Origin: Planctomycetaceae bacterium
GTDB lineage: Bacteria; Planctomycetota; Planctomycetia; Planctomycetales; Planctomycetaceae
DNA: 64,000 bases
Direction: 5' to 3'
Assembly (NCBI GenBank): GCA_002724315.1
Contig: PBOJ01000131.1
Coordinates: forward strand, 1 to 64,000
Below the pieces are notes generated by a model. The model worked only from the letters and a program-made list of their open reading frames with translations, did not search any database and was not told where the DNA came from. The stretch's first letter is position 1; each line of letters begins with the position of its first letter. The translations under genes were made by a program, and so were the position numbers. Positions 9,136 through 18,318 of the stretch are shown here, one piece after another.

Positions 9136-10425
9136 GTGCCTGCCACTTCCGTGATTGGTCTTCAGTGGGGCGACGAGGCCAAGGGCAAGATCGTCGACCT
9201 GCTGACCGAAGACCACGACATCGTTGTCCGGTACCAGGGTGGCAACAACGCGGGGCACACCGTTCAGTTCGGTGGCCAGACCTACAAGCTCTCACTTTTG
9301 CCGGCCGGGATACTCCGGCCCGGCGTCGAATCGGTTGTCACCGGTGGCGTCGTGATCAATCCGCGAGCATTCCTTGAGGAACTCGACGGGATTGTCGGCC
9401 TCAATGGTGGTGTCGACCGAAACTTGTTGATCAGCAATCGCGCCCACGTCGTGTTTCCATGGCACATGGCCGAGGAAGCCGTGCTCGAAAAAGGGCGCGG
9501 TGGTGATGCGATCGGCACGACGATGCGAGGGATCGGCACGTGTTATCGTGACAAGGCGGGGCGGACCCATGCGATTCGCATGGGCGACTTGGTCCGCGGC
9601 GAGTCATTTCGAGACCGGGTCGAGACGGTTGTCGGGCACAAGAACCGCGTGCTGCAGGCACTCGATCCCGAGTCTGAGCCGCTCGATGCCGAAGCGATCT
9701 ACAGCGAGTACAGCCAGTATGCGGAGAGGTTGGCACCGTTTGTGACCGACACCACCTCTCACCTCCACAAGGCTCTCGCCGCCGGTCGGCGTGTCCTCTT
9801 CGAGGGGGCCCAGGGGTCGTTGCTCGATCTCGACCACGGCACTTTCCCCTTTGTGACCTCCTCGAACAGTTCCGGGGCCGGAATACACTCCGGCAGTGGT
9901 GTGCCCGAGCGGGCGATCGAACGGATGATCGGTGTCGTCAAGGCGTACACGACCCGGGTGGGCGGTGGCCCTTTCCCCACCGAACTGGACAACGAAATCG
10001 GGCAGCACATCCGGGACGAGGGGAACGAGTACGGGACAGTGACCGGGCGGCCACGTCGCTGTGGCTGGTTCGATGCGGTGGCGACCGGTTACGGCGCGAG
10101 ACTTTCGGGTGTCGATTGCCTGGCCGTGATGCTGCTGGATGTCCTGGGCAAGCTCGAGGAGGTCCAGGTCTGCGAGGCCTACGAGATTGACGGCGAGCGA
10201 ACCACCGATTTTCCGGCCCAGTTGGAAGATCTTGCCCGGGCCACGCCGGTGCTGAGATCAATGCCCGGGTGGCAGGCCGATCTCACCGGAATCCGCAAGC
10301 TGGAGGATCTGCCGGTCGAGGCCCGGGACTACCTGGACGTGGTGGCCGAACTGGTCGGCTTTCCGGTCGACATCGTGTCGGTTGGCCCCGACCGGGAGCA
10401 GACAATCCTGGTCGATCGGTCTTGA
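9136..10425 (+). CDS. purA: Adenylosuccinate synthetase
   Basis: PurA joins IMP and aspartate using GTP, the first committed step to AMP. The protein starts with [16 protein letters not shown], followed by the NNAGHT motif near residue 38 and the loop [12 protein letters not shown] (family form GIGPxYxDK). The GTG start at 9136 gives 429 residues, close to the usual 430; upstream ATG and TTG starts would add unconserved, low-complexity sequence. The P-loop is GDEAKGK rather than the textbook GDEGKGK. It stands as a single gene, divergent from the response regulator. Confidence 0.95.
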   Translation: MPATSVIGLQWGDEAKGKIVDLLTEDHDIVVRYQGGNNAGHTVQFGGQTYKLSLLPAGILRPGVESVVTGGVVINPRAFLEELDGIVGLNGGVDRNLLISNRAHVVFPWHMAEEAVLEKGRGGDAIGTTMRGIGTCYRDKAGRTHAIRMGDLVRGESFRDRVETVVGHKNRVLQALDPESEPLDAEAIYSEYSQYAERLAPFVTDTTSHLHKALAAGRRVLFEGAQGSLLDLDHGTFPFVTSSNSSGAGIHSGSGVPERAIERMIGVVKAYTTRVGGGPFPTELDNEIGQHIRDEGNEYGTVTGRPRRCGWFDAVATGYGARLSGVDCLAVMLLDVLGKLEEVQVCEAYEIDGERTTDFPAQLEDLARATPVLRSMPGWQADLTGIRKLEDLPVEARDYLDVVAELVGFPVDIVSVGPDREQTILVDRS

Positions 10426-10507
10426 ACCGGTCGCCGCGACATTGCGAAGCGTTTCCGTTTCTGGTTTCCCAGACGTCTCCGAGACTGATTCGACGACAGG
10501 ACATGAG

Positions 10508-11695
10508 ATGAAGATTCACGAGTACCAGGGCAAGGACCTGCTGAAAGCCTCCGGAGTGGCGGTGCCTCGCGGCATAGTGGCTCGCACGGCCGAGGAGGCT
10601 GCTGCGGCCTTCGAGGAACTGGGCGGGGAACTGGCCGTCGTCAAGTCGCAGATTCATGCCGGTGGGCGGGGCAAGGGCCGGTTTGCCGAAGAGCCCGAAC
10701 AACCCGGGGTGGTGCTGGTCCGATCGGCCGACGAGGCCCGCGAACACGCCTCCAGGATGATCGGCAACACCCTGGTCACGATCCAGACCGGCGAGGAGGG
10801 CAAGACGGTCAAGACCCTGTTCGTCGAGGAGGGGCTTGATATCGCCCGCGAACTGTACCTGGGGATTGTGATCGATCGCGAGACCAGCAGCCCGGTGCTG
10901 ATCACCTCGACCGAGGGCGGGATGGCGATCGAGGAGGTGGCTGCCGAGACTCCCGAGAAGATCCACAACGAGCCATTCGACGTCGTCGACGGACTGACCG
11001 CCGACCAGGCTCGTACGGTGGGCGAGTCGCTGGGACTCGACGGGGAGGCGATGGAGAACGCCATCGAGTTGTTTCCGGCGTTGTGCCGGTTCTTCGTCGA
11101 CAACGATTGCAGCTTGACGGAAATCAACCCCCTGGTCGTCACCGGGGCGGGGCAACTGTTGTGCCTGGATGCCAAGGTCAGCTTCGACGACAACGCGATG
11201 TTCCGGCACGAGTCATTCGACGGCCTGCGGGATCTGGACGAGGAGGATCCCGCGGAGGTTCGAGCCGGGGAGGCCGGGCTGAGTTACGTCAACCTGGACG
11301 GGGACATCGGCTGCCTAGTCAACGGGGCCGGGCTGGCGATGAGCACCATGGACCTGATCAAGCTGCATGGCGGGGAGCCGGCCAACTTTCTCGATGTGGG
11401 AGGCGGAGCCAATGTCGAGGCGGTGACGGAGGCTTTCCGGATTATTCTCGATGACTCCAACGTCAAGGCGATCCTGGTCAACATCTTCGGCGGGATCATG
11501 AAGTGCGACACGATTGTCGAGGCTCTGCTGGGAGCTTACGAGAATGTCGGGATCACCGTTCCGCTGGTGGTGCGACTGGAAGGGACCAATGTCGAACTGG
11601 CCCGCGAGATGCTCGAGGGGTCCGATCGTGACATCATCTCGGCCACCGACTTGACCGACGCAGCCCAGAAAGTTGTCGCCACGCTGGGTGCCTGA
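10508..11695 (+). CDS. sucC: Succinyl-CoA ligase [ADP-forming] subunit beta
   Basis: SucC supplies the ATP-grasp nucleotide site and the CoA/succinate interface of succinyl-CoA synthetase in the TCA cycle. The protein begins [13 protein letters not shown], as in nearly all SucC proteins, and contains the C-terminal CoA-ligase signature GGIMKCD near residue 325. The start at 10508 follows an AGGACATGAG ribosome-binding stretch and gives 395 residues (family about 388). Upstream in-frame codons lie inside the end of purA. sucD follows after 56 bases, forming the usual sucCD pair. Confidence 0.96.
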   Translation: MKIHEYQGKDLLKASGVAVPRGIVARTAEEAAAAFEELGGELAVVKSQIHAGGRGKGRFAEEPEQPGVVLVRSADEAREHASRMIGNTLVTIQTGEEGKTVKTLFVEEGLDIARELYLGIVIDRETSSPVLITSTEGGMAIEEVAAETPEKIHNEPFDVVDGLTADQARTVGESLGLDGEAMENAIELFPALCRFFVDNDCSLTEINPLVVTGAGQLLCLDAKVSFDDNAMFRHESFDGLRDLDEEDPAEVRAGEAGLSYVNLDGDIGCLVNGAGLAMSTMDLIKLHGGEPANFLDVGGGANVEAVTEAFRIILDDSNVKAILVNIFGGIMKCDTIVEALLGAYENVGITVPLVVRLEGTNVELAREMLEGSDRDIISATDLTDAAQKVVATLGA

Positions 11696-11751
11696 ATTTC
11701 CTGTCTGGAACCGAATGGTCCAGTAGACTCATAACAACGAACGGCAAATCG

Positions 11752-12636
11752 ATGAGCATTCTTGTCAACGAACAGACGAAGGTCCTCTGCCAGGGCATTA
11801 CCGGTCGCACCGGGTTGTTCCACAGTCAGCAGTGTCGCGAGTACGGCACTCCCCTGGTCGGAGGAGTCACTCCCGGCAAAGGCGGGACAGAGATCGACGG
11901 ATTTCCGGTTTTCGATTCCGTGGCTGAGGCGATCGAGGCGACCGGGGCCAATACGTCCATGGTGTTCGTGCCGCCGCGTTTTTGTGCCGCCGCGATCACC
12001 GAGGCGGCCGATGCGGGGATCGAACTGATCATCGCGATCACCGAGGGGGTGCCGGTGCTGGACATGGTGCGGGTGCGGCAACACATCGATGGCCTGGACA
12101 ACTGTCGGCTCGTGGGGCCGAATTGCCCCGGAGTGATCACGCCCGGAGTGGCCAAGATTGGGATCATGCCCGGCTACATTCACTCGGCGGGTTCGGTCGG
12201 GCTTGTCAGCCGATCCGGCACGCTGACCTACGAGGCGGCGTGGCAGTTGGGCAATGTGGGACTCGGGCAGTCGACCTGTGTGGGGATCGGCGGCGATCCG
12301 GTCAACGGGACGAACTTCATTGACGTGCTCGATCTGTTCCAGGCCGATTCTCAGACCGAAGCGATCCTGATGATTGGTGAGATCGGCGGAAACGCCGAAG
12401 AGCAGGCGGCCGCCCACATCGAGGCGAACGTGACCAAGCCGGTGGCGGCTTTCATTGCCGGTGCCACAGCTCCTCCAGGAAAGCGAATGGGGCATGCCGG
12501 AGCGATTATCTCCGGTGGCAGCGGCACGGCCGCTGACAAGATCGCCGCCTTGCAGGCGGCCGGCGTCGAAGTGGCCGAAAGCCCTGCCGACATGGGTGCG
12601 GCGCTGAAGCGGGCGATCGAGAAGGCGTCCGAATAG
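11752..12636 (+). CDS. sucD: Succinyl-CoA ligase [ADP-forming] subunit alpha
   Basis: SucD carries the CoA-binding Rossmann domain and the histidine that is phosphorylated during catalysis. The 294-residue protein begins [19 protein letters not shown]. It has the NCPG motif near residue 124 and the active-site motif [15 protein letters not shown] near residue 248, with the phospho-histidine in GHAG. Length matches the family (about 290). It pairs with the upstream sucC. Confidence 0.96.
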   Translation: MSILVNEQTKVLCQGITGRTGLFHSQQCREYGTPLVGGVTPGKGGTEIDGFPVFDSVAEAIEATGANTSMVFVPPRFCAAAITEAADAGIELIIAITEGVPVLDMVRVRQHIDGLDNCRLVGPNCPGVITPGVAKIGIMPGYIHSAGSVGLVSRSGTLTYEAAWQLGNVGLGQSTCVGIGGDPVNGTNFIDVLDLFQADSQTEAILMIGEIGGNAEEQAAAHIEANVTKPVAAFIAGATAPPGKRMGHAGAIISGGSGTAADKIAALQAAGVEVAESPADMGAALKRAIEKASE

Positions 12637-12649
12637 GAATAGGACGCCT

Positions 12650-13117
12650 CTACTTCTCGTCGTCGGCACAGACCCATTCGCCGAGGGTGGGGGTGTAGTC
12701 GTACAGTTCCTCGGGTCGGAAGTAGATGTCGATCTCGCGGGCGGCAGCCTCGGGGCCGTCACTGCCGTGGACCAGGTTCATTTGCCGGCTGACTCCGTAG
12801 TCACCGCGGATCGTGCCAAGGGCTGCATCCCGACCGTTGGTCGTTCCCAACAAGTTCCGCATCACTCCGATCGCGTCTGGGCCCTCGACCACCAACGCAA
12901 TCACCGGTGCCGCGGTGATGAACTCTTCGAGCAACGGATAAAAAGGTTTCTCGACATGTTCCGCGTAGTGTTCGCGCGCCAACTCCTGTGTCACCTGCAA
13001 CATTTTCATGCCGACAAGCTTCATGCCCTTGTTCTCGATCCGGCAGAGCAACTGGCCGCACAGGCGACGCTGGATGCAATCGGGCTTGAACAAAATCAGA
13101 GAACGTTCGGTCGCCAT
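12650..13117 (-). CDS. ndk: Nucleoside diphosphate kinase
   Basis: Ndk transfers the gamma phosphate from ATP to other nucleoside diphosphates through a phospho-histidine. The 155-residue protein starts MATERSLILFKPD. The catalytic histidine is H117 in NLVHGSD, and the family residues around K11-P12-D13 and R104-G105-D106 are present. It is about 15 residues longer than the usual 140 because of a C-terminal tail. An in-frame upstream start would add 21 unrelated residues and was rejected. It lies downstream of carA on the same strand with a 120-base gap and ends 13 bases from the convergent sucD. Confidence 0.95.
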   Translation of the reverse strand: MATERSLILFKPDCIQRRLCGQLLCRIENKGMKLVGMKMLQVTQELAREHYAEHVEKPFYPLLEEFITAAPVIALVVEGPDAIGVMRNLLGTTNGRDAALGTIRGDYGVSRQMNLVHGSDGPEAAAREIDIYFRPEELYDYTPTLGEWVCADDEK

Positions 13118-13237
13118 CGTGGGAGCCTCTTGGTCGGTGGAGTATTTCGCCACCCGTTCCGGTCGGAAATCGGCCGACAACGGCCCCTGAGAGTAGTCAC
13201 CGGAAGTTCGGGGGGCGGGTACTCTAGCGAGACGTCC

Positions 13238-14389
13238 CTAACTGAGCAACATCTTTCGGAAATCGCCAAAGAGGTAGTGGCTGTCGTGTGGCCCGGCTGA
13301 CGCTTCGGGGTGGTATTGCACACCGAAGGCCCCCAGCGAACGGCTGCGAATCCCCTCGACCGTCTGGTCATTGAGATTGACGTGGGTGACCTCGATTTCC
13401 TCGCCGAGGCTCTCGGCCTCGATCGCAAATCCGTGATTCTGGGTGGTGATCTCAACTCGTCCCGTGTCGCGATTGAGCACTGGTTGATTGGCTCCACGGT
13501 GACCGAACTTCAGCTTGTAGATGTCTCCGCCCAACGCCAGGCCCAGCAACTGGTGGCCCAGGCAGATCCCGAAGATCGGTTTCTGCCCCAGCAAACCACG
13601 GATTGTGTCGATCGCATAGTCCAGTGGACGCGGATCGCCGGGACCGTTGGAAAGAAACACCCCGTCGGGTTCGTGCGACAACACGTCTTCGGTCGTCACG
13701 GTTCCCGGAACCACCGTCACCCGGCAGCCCAGTTGGCGGAGATGCCGCGGGATGTTCCATTTCATTCCGTAATCGATGGCGACCACGTGAGGGCCATCGT
13801 GTGGGTCGGCGGCCAACTCGTGCAGGCCCTCGTAACCGGGGGTCACCGCTGACTGCACCATCTCGTTCAAGGATTCGGACCACTCGGCCGCTTCCTGTGG
13901 GATCACTTCCTTGACCAGGTCTTGGCCCGCCAGTTCCGGACTCGATTGCGCCTTTTCGACAAGCGACGCGTCGTCCGAATCCGTCGTCGAAAGCACCCCG
14001 GTCATTGCTCCGTGGATCCGGATCCGACGCACAAGGGCGCGGGTGTCGATGCCTTCGATTCCGATCACGCCGTTTTCGGCCAGGTAGTCCTCCAACGACC
14101 AGTCCAGTCGCTGGTTGCTCGGGTGACGACACAATTCGCGAACGACGAATCCTCGCAGCGCCAAACGCCCGCTTTCGACATCGACGGTGTTGGCACCGTA
14201 GTTGCCGATCAACGGGTAGGTCATGGTCACGATCTGGCCGCAATAGGACGGGTCGGTCAGGATTTCCTGGTACCCCGTCATGCTCGTGTTGAACACAACC
14301 TCGCCGTAGACCTCACCGGTCGCTCCGAATGCGGTTCCGGTGAATACTGTTCCGTCTGACAGCGCCAGCTTGGCAATGCGATCGTCCAT
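13238..14389 (-). CDS. carA: Carbamoyl-phosphate synthase small (glutaminase) subunit
   Basis: CarA hydrolyses glutamine and channels ammonia to CarB for arginine and pyrimidine synthesis. The N-terminal CPSase_sm domain holds GEVVFNTSMTGYQEILTDPS, and the class I glutaminase domain has the nucleophile C276 in GICLGHQ and the His/Glu pair in YHPEAS. Of two close ATGs, the one at 14389 is preferred because AGGA sits six bases before it, whereas the ATG at 14395 would have almost no spacing. Length is 383 residues, normal for CarA. carB is not in the window. Confidence 0.95.
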   Translation of the reverse strand: MDDRIAKLALSDGTVFTGTAFGATGEVYGEVVFNTSMTGYQEILTDPSYCGQIVTMTYPLIGNYGANTVDVESGRLALRGFVVRELCRHPSNQRLDWSLEDYLAENGVIGIEGIDTRALVRRIRIHGAMTGVLSTTDSDDASLVEKAQSSPELAGQDLVKEVIPQEAAEWSESLNEMVQSAVTPGYEGLHELAADPHDGPHVVAIDYGMKWNIPRHLRQLGCRVTVVPGTVTTEDVLSHEPDGVFLSNGPGDPRPLDYAIDTIRGLLGQKPIFGICLGHQLLGLALGGDIYKLKFGHRGANQPVLNRDTGRVEITTQNHGFAIEAESLGEEIEVTHVNLNDQTVEGIRSRSLGAFGVQYHPEASAGPHDSHYLFGDFRKMLLS

Positions 14390-14584
14390 GGGCATTCCTG
14401 CTTGCTCGTCCGCACATCGGTGAGGACCCGTGGCGGACACGACTCGACACGCACTCCGCGTGATGTGACCGAGACAATCTTTACCAGATCGGGAGCCCAA
14501 TTTGAAGAGACCGCCACAGCGTCGGCCAGGGTGGTCTCTGTGGCGACGGGCATCACGGTCCGGGTGGGCCGGGGCGCTGAGAAC

Positions 14585-14983
14585 TCAGGCCGTGTCCCCC
14601 GTGGTTTCGTTGCCGTGCAGCAGCACGAATTCTTCGAAACGGATCTCGGGTTTTTCAGGATCAGCAATCGACTCGAACAGTCGCTCGATGACCGAATGGA
14701 ACTGTCCACTCTTGAGTGAGTAGAAGTTGTGTTTGCCGTCCCGCCTGGCTGCGATCAGGTTGGCTTCCCGCAACAAGGCCAGGTGATGGCTGACAGCCGG
14801 TTGGCTCTGGTCCAACCGGCTGCACAATGCCGAGACGTGCAACTCTCGCTCGCGGCCCAGGTGCAGCAGGATTCTCAGCCGCGTTTCATCGGAAAGCAGC
14901 TTGAAGATCTGCAGCAATTCGTTTTCGAGTTCGTCGGAGAGAAACAGGCCCTGGGGCGGGGCTTCCATCAGGTTCGTGCTCAT
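14585..14983 (-). CDS. ArsR/SmtB-family transcriptional regulator
   Basis: A 132-residue winged-helix protein. The helix-turn-helix lies around residues 60-90 (LCSRLDQSQPAVSHHLALLR) and is followed by the wing REANLIAARRDGKHNFYSL, typical of ArsR-type repressors. I do not see the CVC metal-sensing motif of the arsenic sensors, so the signal is unknown. The start at 14983 is preferred because the extra 56 residues available upstream are low-complexity and lack the family fold. It lies upstream of carA on the same strand and is divergent from the pterin operon at 15661, with about 680 gene-free bases between them. Confidence 0.85.
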   Translation of the reverse strand: MSTNLMEAPPQGLFLSDELENELLQIFKLLSDETRLRILLHLGRERELHVSALCSRLDQSQPAVSHHLALLREANLIAARRDGKHNFYSLKSGQFHSVIERLFESIADPEKPEIRFEEFVLLHGNETTGDTA

Positions 14984-15177
14984 CGTCTCGCCTGTCTTTT
15001 GAGGTGTTTCCGTCGAGGGGACTCCGCTACCGGGTCCCTCCGGTTGGTCAATCTCTTGGTTTGTTGTGGAAAGGGCGGAGCCGCTTCCGTCACTTTGTTC
15101 AATCAACTTTGTCGATCCTTCTTCTTGCTTCTTGCGGTCTTTCGACCACAACAGCCGTTGGTACGATTGGCTTCAAA

Positions 15178-15300
15178 GATCTCCCAATCTCCAAGGGGAG
15201 TTCGCCCAAATCGGTTGATGCCCGTGGCTGGACAAGCGGGTCGGCTGTCCACACATGGACACCTGGGACCGGTTGGTCGAGACAACGCGATTGGGAGATC
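15178..15300. repeat. 12-bp perfect inverted repeat enclosing smaller hairpins
   Basis: The arms are GATCTCCCAATC at 15178-15189 and GATTGGGAGATC at 15289-15300, which are exact reverse complements. The enclosed 99 bases contain a perfect 6-bp hairpin with a CACA loop (TGTCCA 15246-15251, TGGACA 15256-15261) and a CTCC/GGAG mini-hairpin next to the first arm. The layout resembles a folded RNA of about 123 bases with a closing stem. The arms could equally be two spaced protein-binding half-sites between the divergent ArsR-type gene and the pterin operon. I recognise no known RNA family. Confidence 0.45.
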
Positions 15301-15355
15301 CCTACGGACCAAGCAACGGCGCAGCCAACCACTCGGCTGGTTCAGGCGACTTGAA

Positions 15356-15660
15356 TTGTCTGAATTACGGGTAACTTCTAAGAAATGACGTCTCAAAGTA
15401 TCGGCGACAGCAGTGGGCCCGAATGGGCTGAAAGAATCGTAGTCAGGGGGGGTTGCGTAAGGCAGGAAACCTCACGCGATTGTCGCCGATGTCGGACAGA
15501 AGCCCCGGAACCGGGGCAAACTGGCCGAACGCCGTCATTATGGAGGTGGCATGGAAAGCCGTCAATGAGTTGAATGGGGAATTCCCGAAGGAATAGAGAC
15601 GAAAGATGTCCGGGGAATTTCAGCAAGGTCAGGCGGATCAACAGGCGGGTGTTTTCGGCA
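15356..15660 (+). promoter_or_regulatory. Putative promoter and structured leader of the pterin operon
   Basis: A weak sigma-70-like pair, TTGTCT (15356-15361) and TAAGAA (15379-15384) with a 17-base spacer, lies in a locally AT-rich patch. Downstream, about 270 untranslated bases precede the operon. They contain an 8-pair hairpin with one mismatch (GCGTAAGG 15455-15462 with CCTCACGC 15470-15477), a GC hairpin (GCCCCG/CGGGGC within 15502-15517) and the 10-base palindrome GGGAATTCCC (15577-15586). Together with the inverted repeat before it, this accounts for the gene-free stretch 14984-15660. I could not match it to a known riboswitch. No coding pattern is seen in either strand. Confidence 0.35.
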
Positions 15661-16449
15661 ATGACAGGTAACGATCAGGACAGGCCTGCAGGTTTCTGTC
15701 GGCTTGATGGGAAGTCTGCAGTGGTCACAGGGTCGTCCAGTGGTGTGGGACGGGCCATCGCCTGCGAACTGGCCCGTGGGGGTGCCCGGCTGATGGTTCA
15801 CTGTCGGAAGAACGTCGATTCGGCTCGGGAACTTGTCGAGTCGATCCGGTCATTTGGCGGAGAAGCCGAGATGGTCGTTGCAGATTTCTCGGACCCGTCT
15901 GCGGCCGATGCGATGCTGGAGAGCAGTTGGCGCGCATTGGGGCGAGTCGATGTCTGGGTCAATAATGCCGGAGTGGATCTGTTGACGGGGCCGGAGGCTG
16001 ACTGGGGATTCGACGAGAAGCTGGCTGCATTGTGGGAGGTGGATGTGCGGGCGACGGTCCGGCTGGCCCGGGAGGCGGGCCGTCGGATGCGGGAGGCGAA
16101 CGGTGGCACGGTGCTCAACATCGGTTGGGACCAGGCCGAACGAGGGATGGAAGGGGACAGCGGCGAGTTGTTCGCCGTAGCCAAGGGGGCGGTGATGTCT
16201 TTCACGCGTTCGCTGGCTCTGAGCCTGGCTCCCGCCGTCCGAGTCAACTGCATCGCTGCAGGGTGGATTCGTACTGCCTGGGGTGAAAAAGCCTCGGACG
16301 AGTGGCAAGAGCGAGTCCTTGATGAGACACCGCTGGGACGGTGGGGAGAACCCGAAGACATAGCCCGTCTGGCCAGGTTTCTGGTCAGTCCGGAGGCCGA
16401 CTATCTGACCGGGCAGATCATCTGTGCCAACGGCGGTGCCCAGAGATAG
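15661..16449 (+). CDS. Short-chain dehydrogenase, pteridine-reductase-like, with catalytic Tyr replaced by Phe
   Basis: A 262-residue SDR with the cofactor motif TGSSSGVG (residues 23-30), the NNAG motif (101-104) and a C-terminal SDR end (YLTGQ near 248). The active-site Y-x-x-x-K is F171-A-V-A-K175; the codon at 16171 is TTC. There is no Ser at the usual N-[IV]-S position; instead N153-IGW-D158 places an Asp close to where pteridine reductase PTR1 has its catalytic Asp, and the following FAVAKGA resembles PTR1 YTMAKGA. It heads the pterin operon, with PCD 47 bases downstream, so a pterin-related role is inferred. Either catalysis is altered or the protein only binds its ligand. The ATG at 15661 gives the normal SDR length; upstream starts add non-family sequence. 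Confidence 0.8.
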   Translation: MTGNDQDRPAGFCRLDGKSAVVTGSSSGVGRAIACELARGGARLMVHCRKNVDSARELVESIRSFGGEAEMVVADFSDPSAADAMLESSWRALGRVDVWVNNAGVDLLTGPEADWGFDEKLAALWEVDVRATVRLAREAGRRMREANGGTVLNIGWDQAERGMEGDSGELFAVAKGAVMSFTRSLALSLAPAVRVNCIAAGWIRTAWGEKASDEWQERVLDETPLGRWGEPEDIARLARFLVSPEADYLTGQIICANGGAQR

Positions 16450-16496
16450 AGCTGAAATTCGAGCATCTGACTGAATCGATCGACTGGAGAGATACG

Positions 16497-16841
16497 ATGG
16501 CCGAAGACGTGGTCTTGAGCGAAGCGGAAATCCAGGAGGCTCTTGCGTCCCTGGAGGGCTGGAAATCCGAGGACAACTGGCTGCAACGCAGCTACCAGAC
16601 TCCCGGTTGGTCTCACACCCTGGCCTTGGCCGCGGCGATCGGTTATGCCGCGGAGGCCGCCTGGCACCATCCGGATCTCGAACTGGGCTACGCCCGGGTC
16701 AAGGTCAAGCTGCAGACTCACCGTGTCGGTGGGATCACGACCCACGACACGGCTTTGGCCGAGCGGATTGAGGAGATCGCCACGTGGATGCCCGGAGAGG
16801 ATTCGCCACTGGGTGGATTTCCCAAGAACTGGGTGAAGTGA
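16497..16841 (+). CDS. Pterin-4-alpha-carbinolamine dehydratase
   Basis: A 114-residue PCD/PhhB-family protein, which dehydrates 4a-hydroxy-tetrahydropterins. The full family pattern E-x3-H-H-P-x5-Y-x9-H-x8-D is matched exactly from EAAWHHPD through THRVGGITTHD, so the active site is complete. The 114 residues are a little longer than the usual 100 owing to the tail EDSPLGGFPKNWVK. In operons without phenylalanine hydroxylase, such genes often serve pterin cofactor synthesis. Here it lies between a pteridine-reductase-like SDR and a dihydropteroate-synthase-like gene, so a role in tetrahydropterin synthesis is inferred. Confidence 0.93.
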   Translation: MAEDVVLSEAEIQEALASLEGWKSEDNWLQRSYQTPGWSHTLALAAAIGYAAEAAWHHPDLELGYARVKVKLQTHRVGGITTHDTALAERIEEIATWMPGEDSPLGGFPKNWVK

Positions 16842-16896
16842 GTGGCCGAGTCCGGCGTGTGCGGGGAAACTGTCGGCCAGGGGAGTGCAGAGGCGA

Positions 16897-18318
16897 ATGT
16901 CGGCCAAGGAGCGAATCCTGTTCGTGACGGGGCACCTGGCCGAGTCACCGTTGCGCGAGGTGCTGGCCGTTTCGGCGGAAGGAGCTGACTGGTCCTGGGA
17001 CGTGGCCGTCCTGGGGGTCAGCGTGGCGGCGTTGCTGCATACCGACCTGGTCGCGCGGCGATTGGAACTGCCCGAGAGCATCGACCGAATCGTGTTGCCC
17101 GGATGGTGCCACGGTGATCTGCGAGTCCTTGGGGATTCGCTGGGCGTTCCCGTCGACCGGGGACCCAAGGACCTGTACGACCTGCCGGCCTACCTGGGGG
17201 GGGAGGGTCGTCGCGACGTGTCGTTGGAATCGTATTCGATCGAAATCCTGGCCGAGATCAATCACGCGTCTCGACTGGGTGAGGCGGAGCTGATGGCCGA
17301 GGCGCTGTTGCTGTCCGGATCGGGGGCCGACGTGATCGATCTGGGGATGGTGCCCGGTGAGAGCTGGCCGGGGGTCGAGTCCGCGACGCGACAACTTGTC
17401 GCGGCTGGTCTGCGTGTTTCGATTGACAGTTTTGACCGAACGGAGGTCGAGGCGGCGATTGCCGGCGGCGCCGAACTGGTGCTCAGTTGCGACACGTCCA
17501 ATCTCGACTGGCTTTCACCACTGGCGGCGGATTCGGGCACGGCTGTTGTTGCCATTCCCGAAATGACGGCCGGCCTCGATTCCCTCGATCCGGTCCTTCA
17601 CCGTCTTCAGTCTGACGGCGTCGACCTGCGAATCGACCCGGTTCTGGAACCGATTGGACTGGGGTTCGCCGCATCACTTGAACGGTATTTCGAGGCTCGT
17701 CGACGGTGGCCGGAGGCCGAGATGATGATGGGCACAGGCAACGTGACCGAGTTGACCGAGGTTGACAGTGCGGGTGTCAACCTCCTGCTGGCGGCCATTT
17801 GTGAGGAACTGCGGATCGGGAGTGTGTTGACGACCGAGGTGATCAATTGGTGTCGCACGTCGGTGGCGGAACTCGATTTTTCCCGTCGGCTGCTGCACCA
17901 CTGCCTGAAAAACGGTGTGCTGCCCAAGCACCTCGATTCGAGCCTGGTCACGCTTCGAGATCCGTCAGCAAGGGGCGAGCGGGCCGGGGCACTGGAACAA
18001 CTGGCCGGGGCTCTGACCGATCCGAATTTCCGCATCTTCGTCGAGCACAGTGACCGTCGCCGCGGCCTCCTGCATGTGATGAACCGTGACGGACACTGGC
18101 AACACACCGATCCTTACCAACTCTTCGACATGGTTGCCGCCGCCGGCACCGAGTTGTCTGCTGAACACGCCTTTTACCTGGGCTACGAACTGGCCAAGGC
18201 TCACACCGCTTTGACCCTCGGCAAACGGTACGTCCAGGACCAGGCGTTGTCCTGGGGCTGGTTGACGGTCGAGGAAACCAGTGCCGTGCATCGGCGGCGA
18301 GCCGCGGAGGATTCGTGA
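16897..18318 (+). CDS. DUF6513/dihydropteroate-synthase-like protein (tetrahydromethanopterin-type)
   Basis: A 473-residue protein in three parts. The N-terminal portion (about 1-150) contains PGWCHGDL and GPKDLYDLPAYLG, typical of the DUF6513 region. The middle (about 140-330) is a TIM-barrel DHPS-like domain with GADVIDLGMVPGES (compare IDVGGES in FolP) and RVSIDSFDRTEVEAA. The C-terminal part (about 370-470) resembles DUF4346-type tails. Proteins of this architecture replace FolP in archaeal and planctomycete tetrahydromethanopterin pathways, where p-aminobenzoate-derived arene is joined to a pterin. The ATG at 16897 follows AGAGG and is preferred to a GTG four codons earlier. Its stop overlaps the pabB start by one base. 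Confidence 0.8.
   Translation: MSAKERILFVTGHLAESPLREVLAVSAEGADWSWDVAVLGVSVAALLHTDLVARRLELPESIDRIVLPGWCHGDLRVLGDSLGVPVDRGPKDLYDLPAYLGGEGRRDVSLESYSIEILAEINHASRLGEAELMAEALLLSGSGADVIDLGMVPGESWPGVESATRQLVAAGLRVSIDSFDRTEVEAAIAGGAELVLSCDTSNLDWLSPLAADSGTAVVAIPEMTAGLDSLDPVLHRLQSDGVDLRIDPVLEPIGLGFAASLERYFEARRRWPEAEMMMGTGNVTELTEVDSAGVNLLLAAICEELRIGSVLTTEVINWCRTSVAELDFSRRLLHHCLKNGVLPKHLDSSLVTLRDPSARGERAGALEQLAGALTDPNFRIFVEHSDRRRGLLHVMNRDGHWQHTDPYQLFDMVAAAGTELSAEHAFYLGYELAKAHTALTLGKRYVQDQALSWGWLTVEETSAVHRRRAAEDS

Noticed and set aside
15178-15300. Terminal inverted repeats of a mini-transposon
   Set aside because: No target-site duplication flanks the arms and the enclosed 99 bases carry no element-like sequence.
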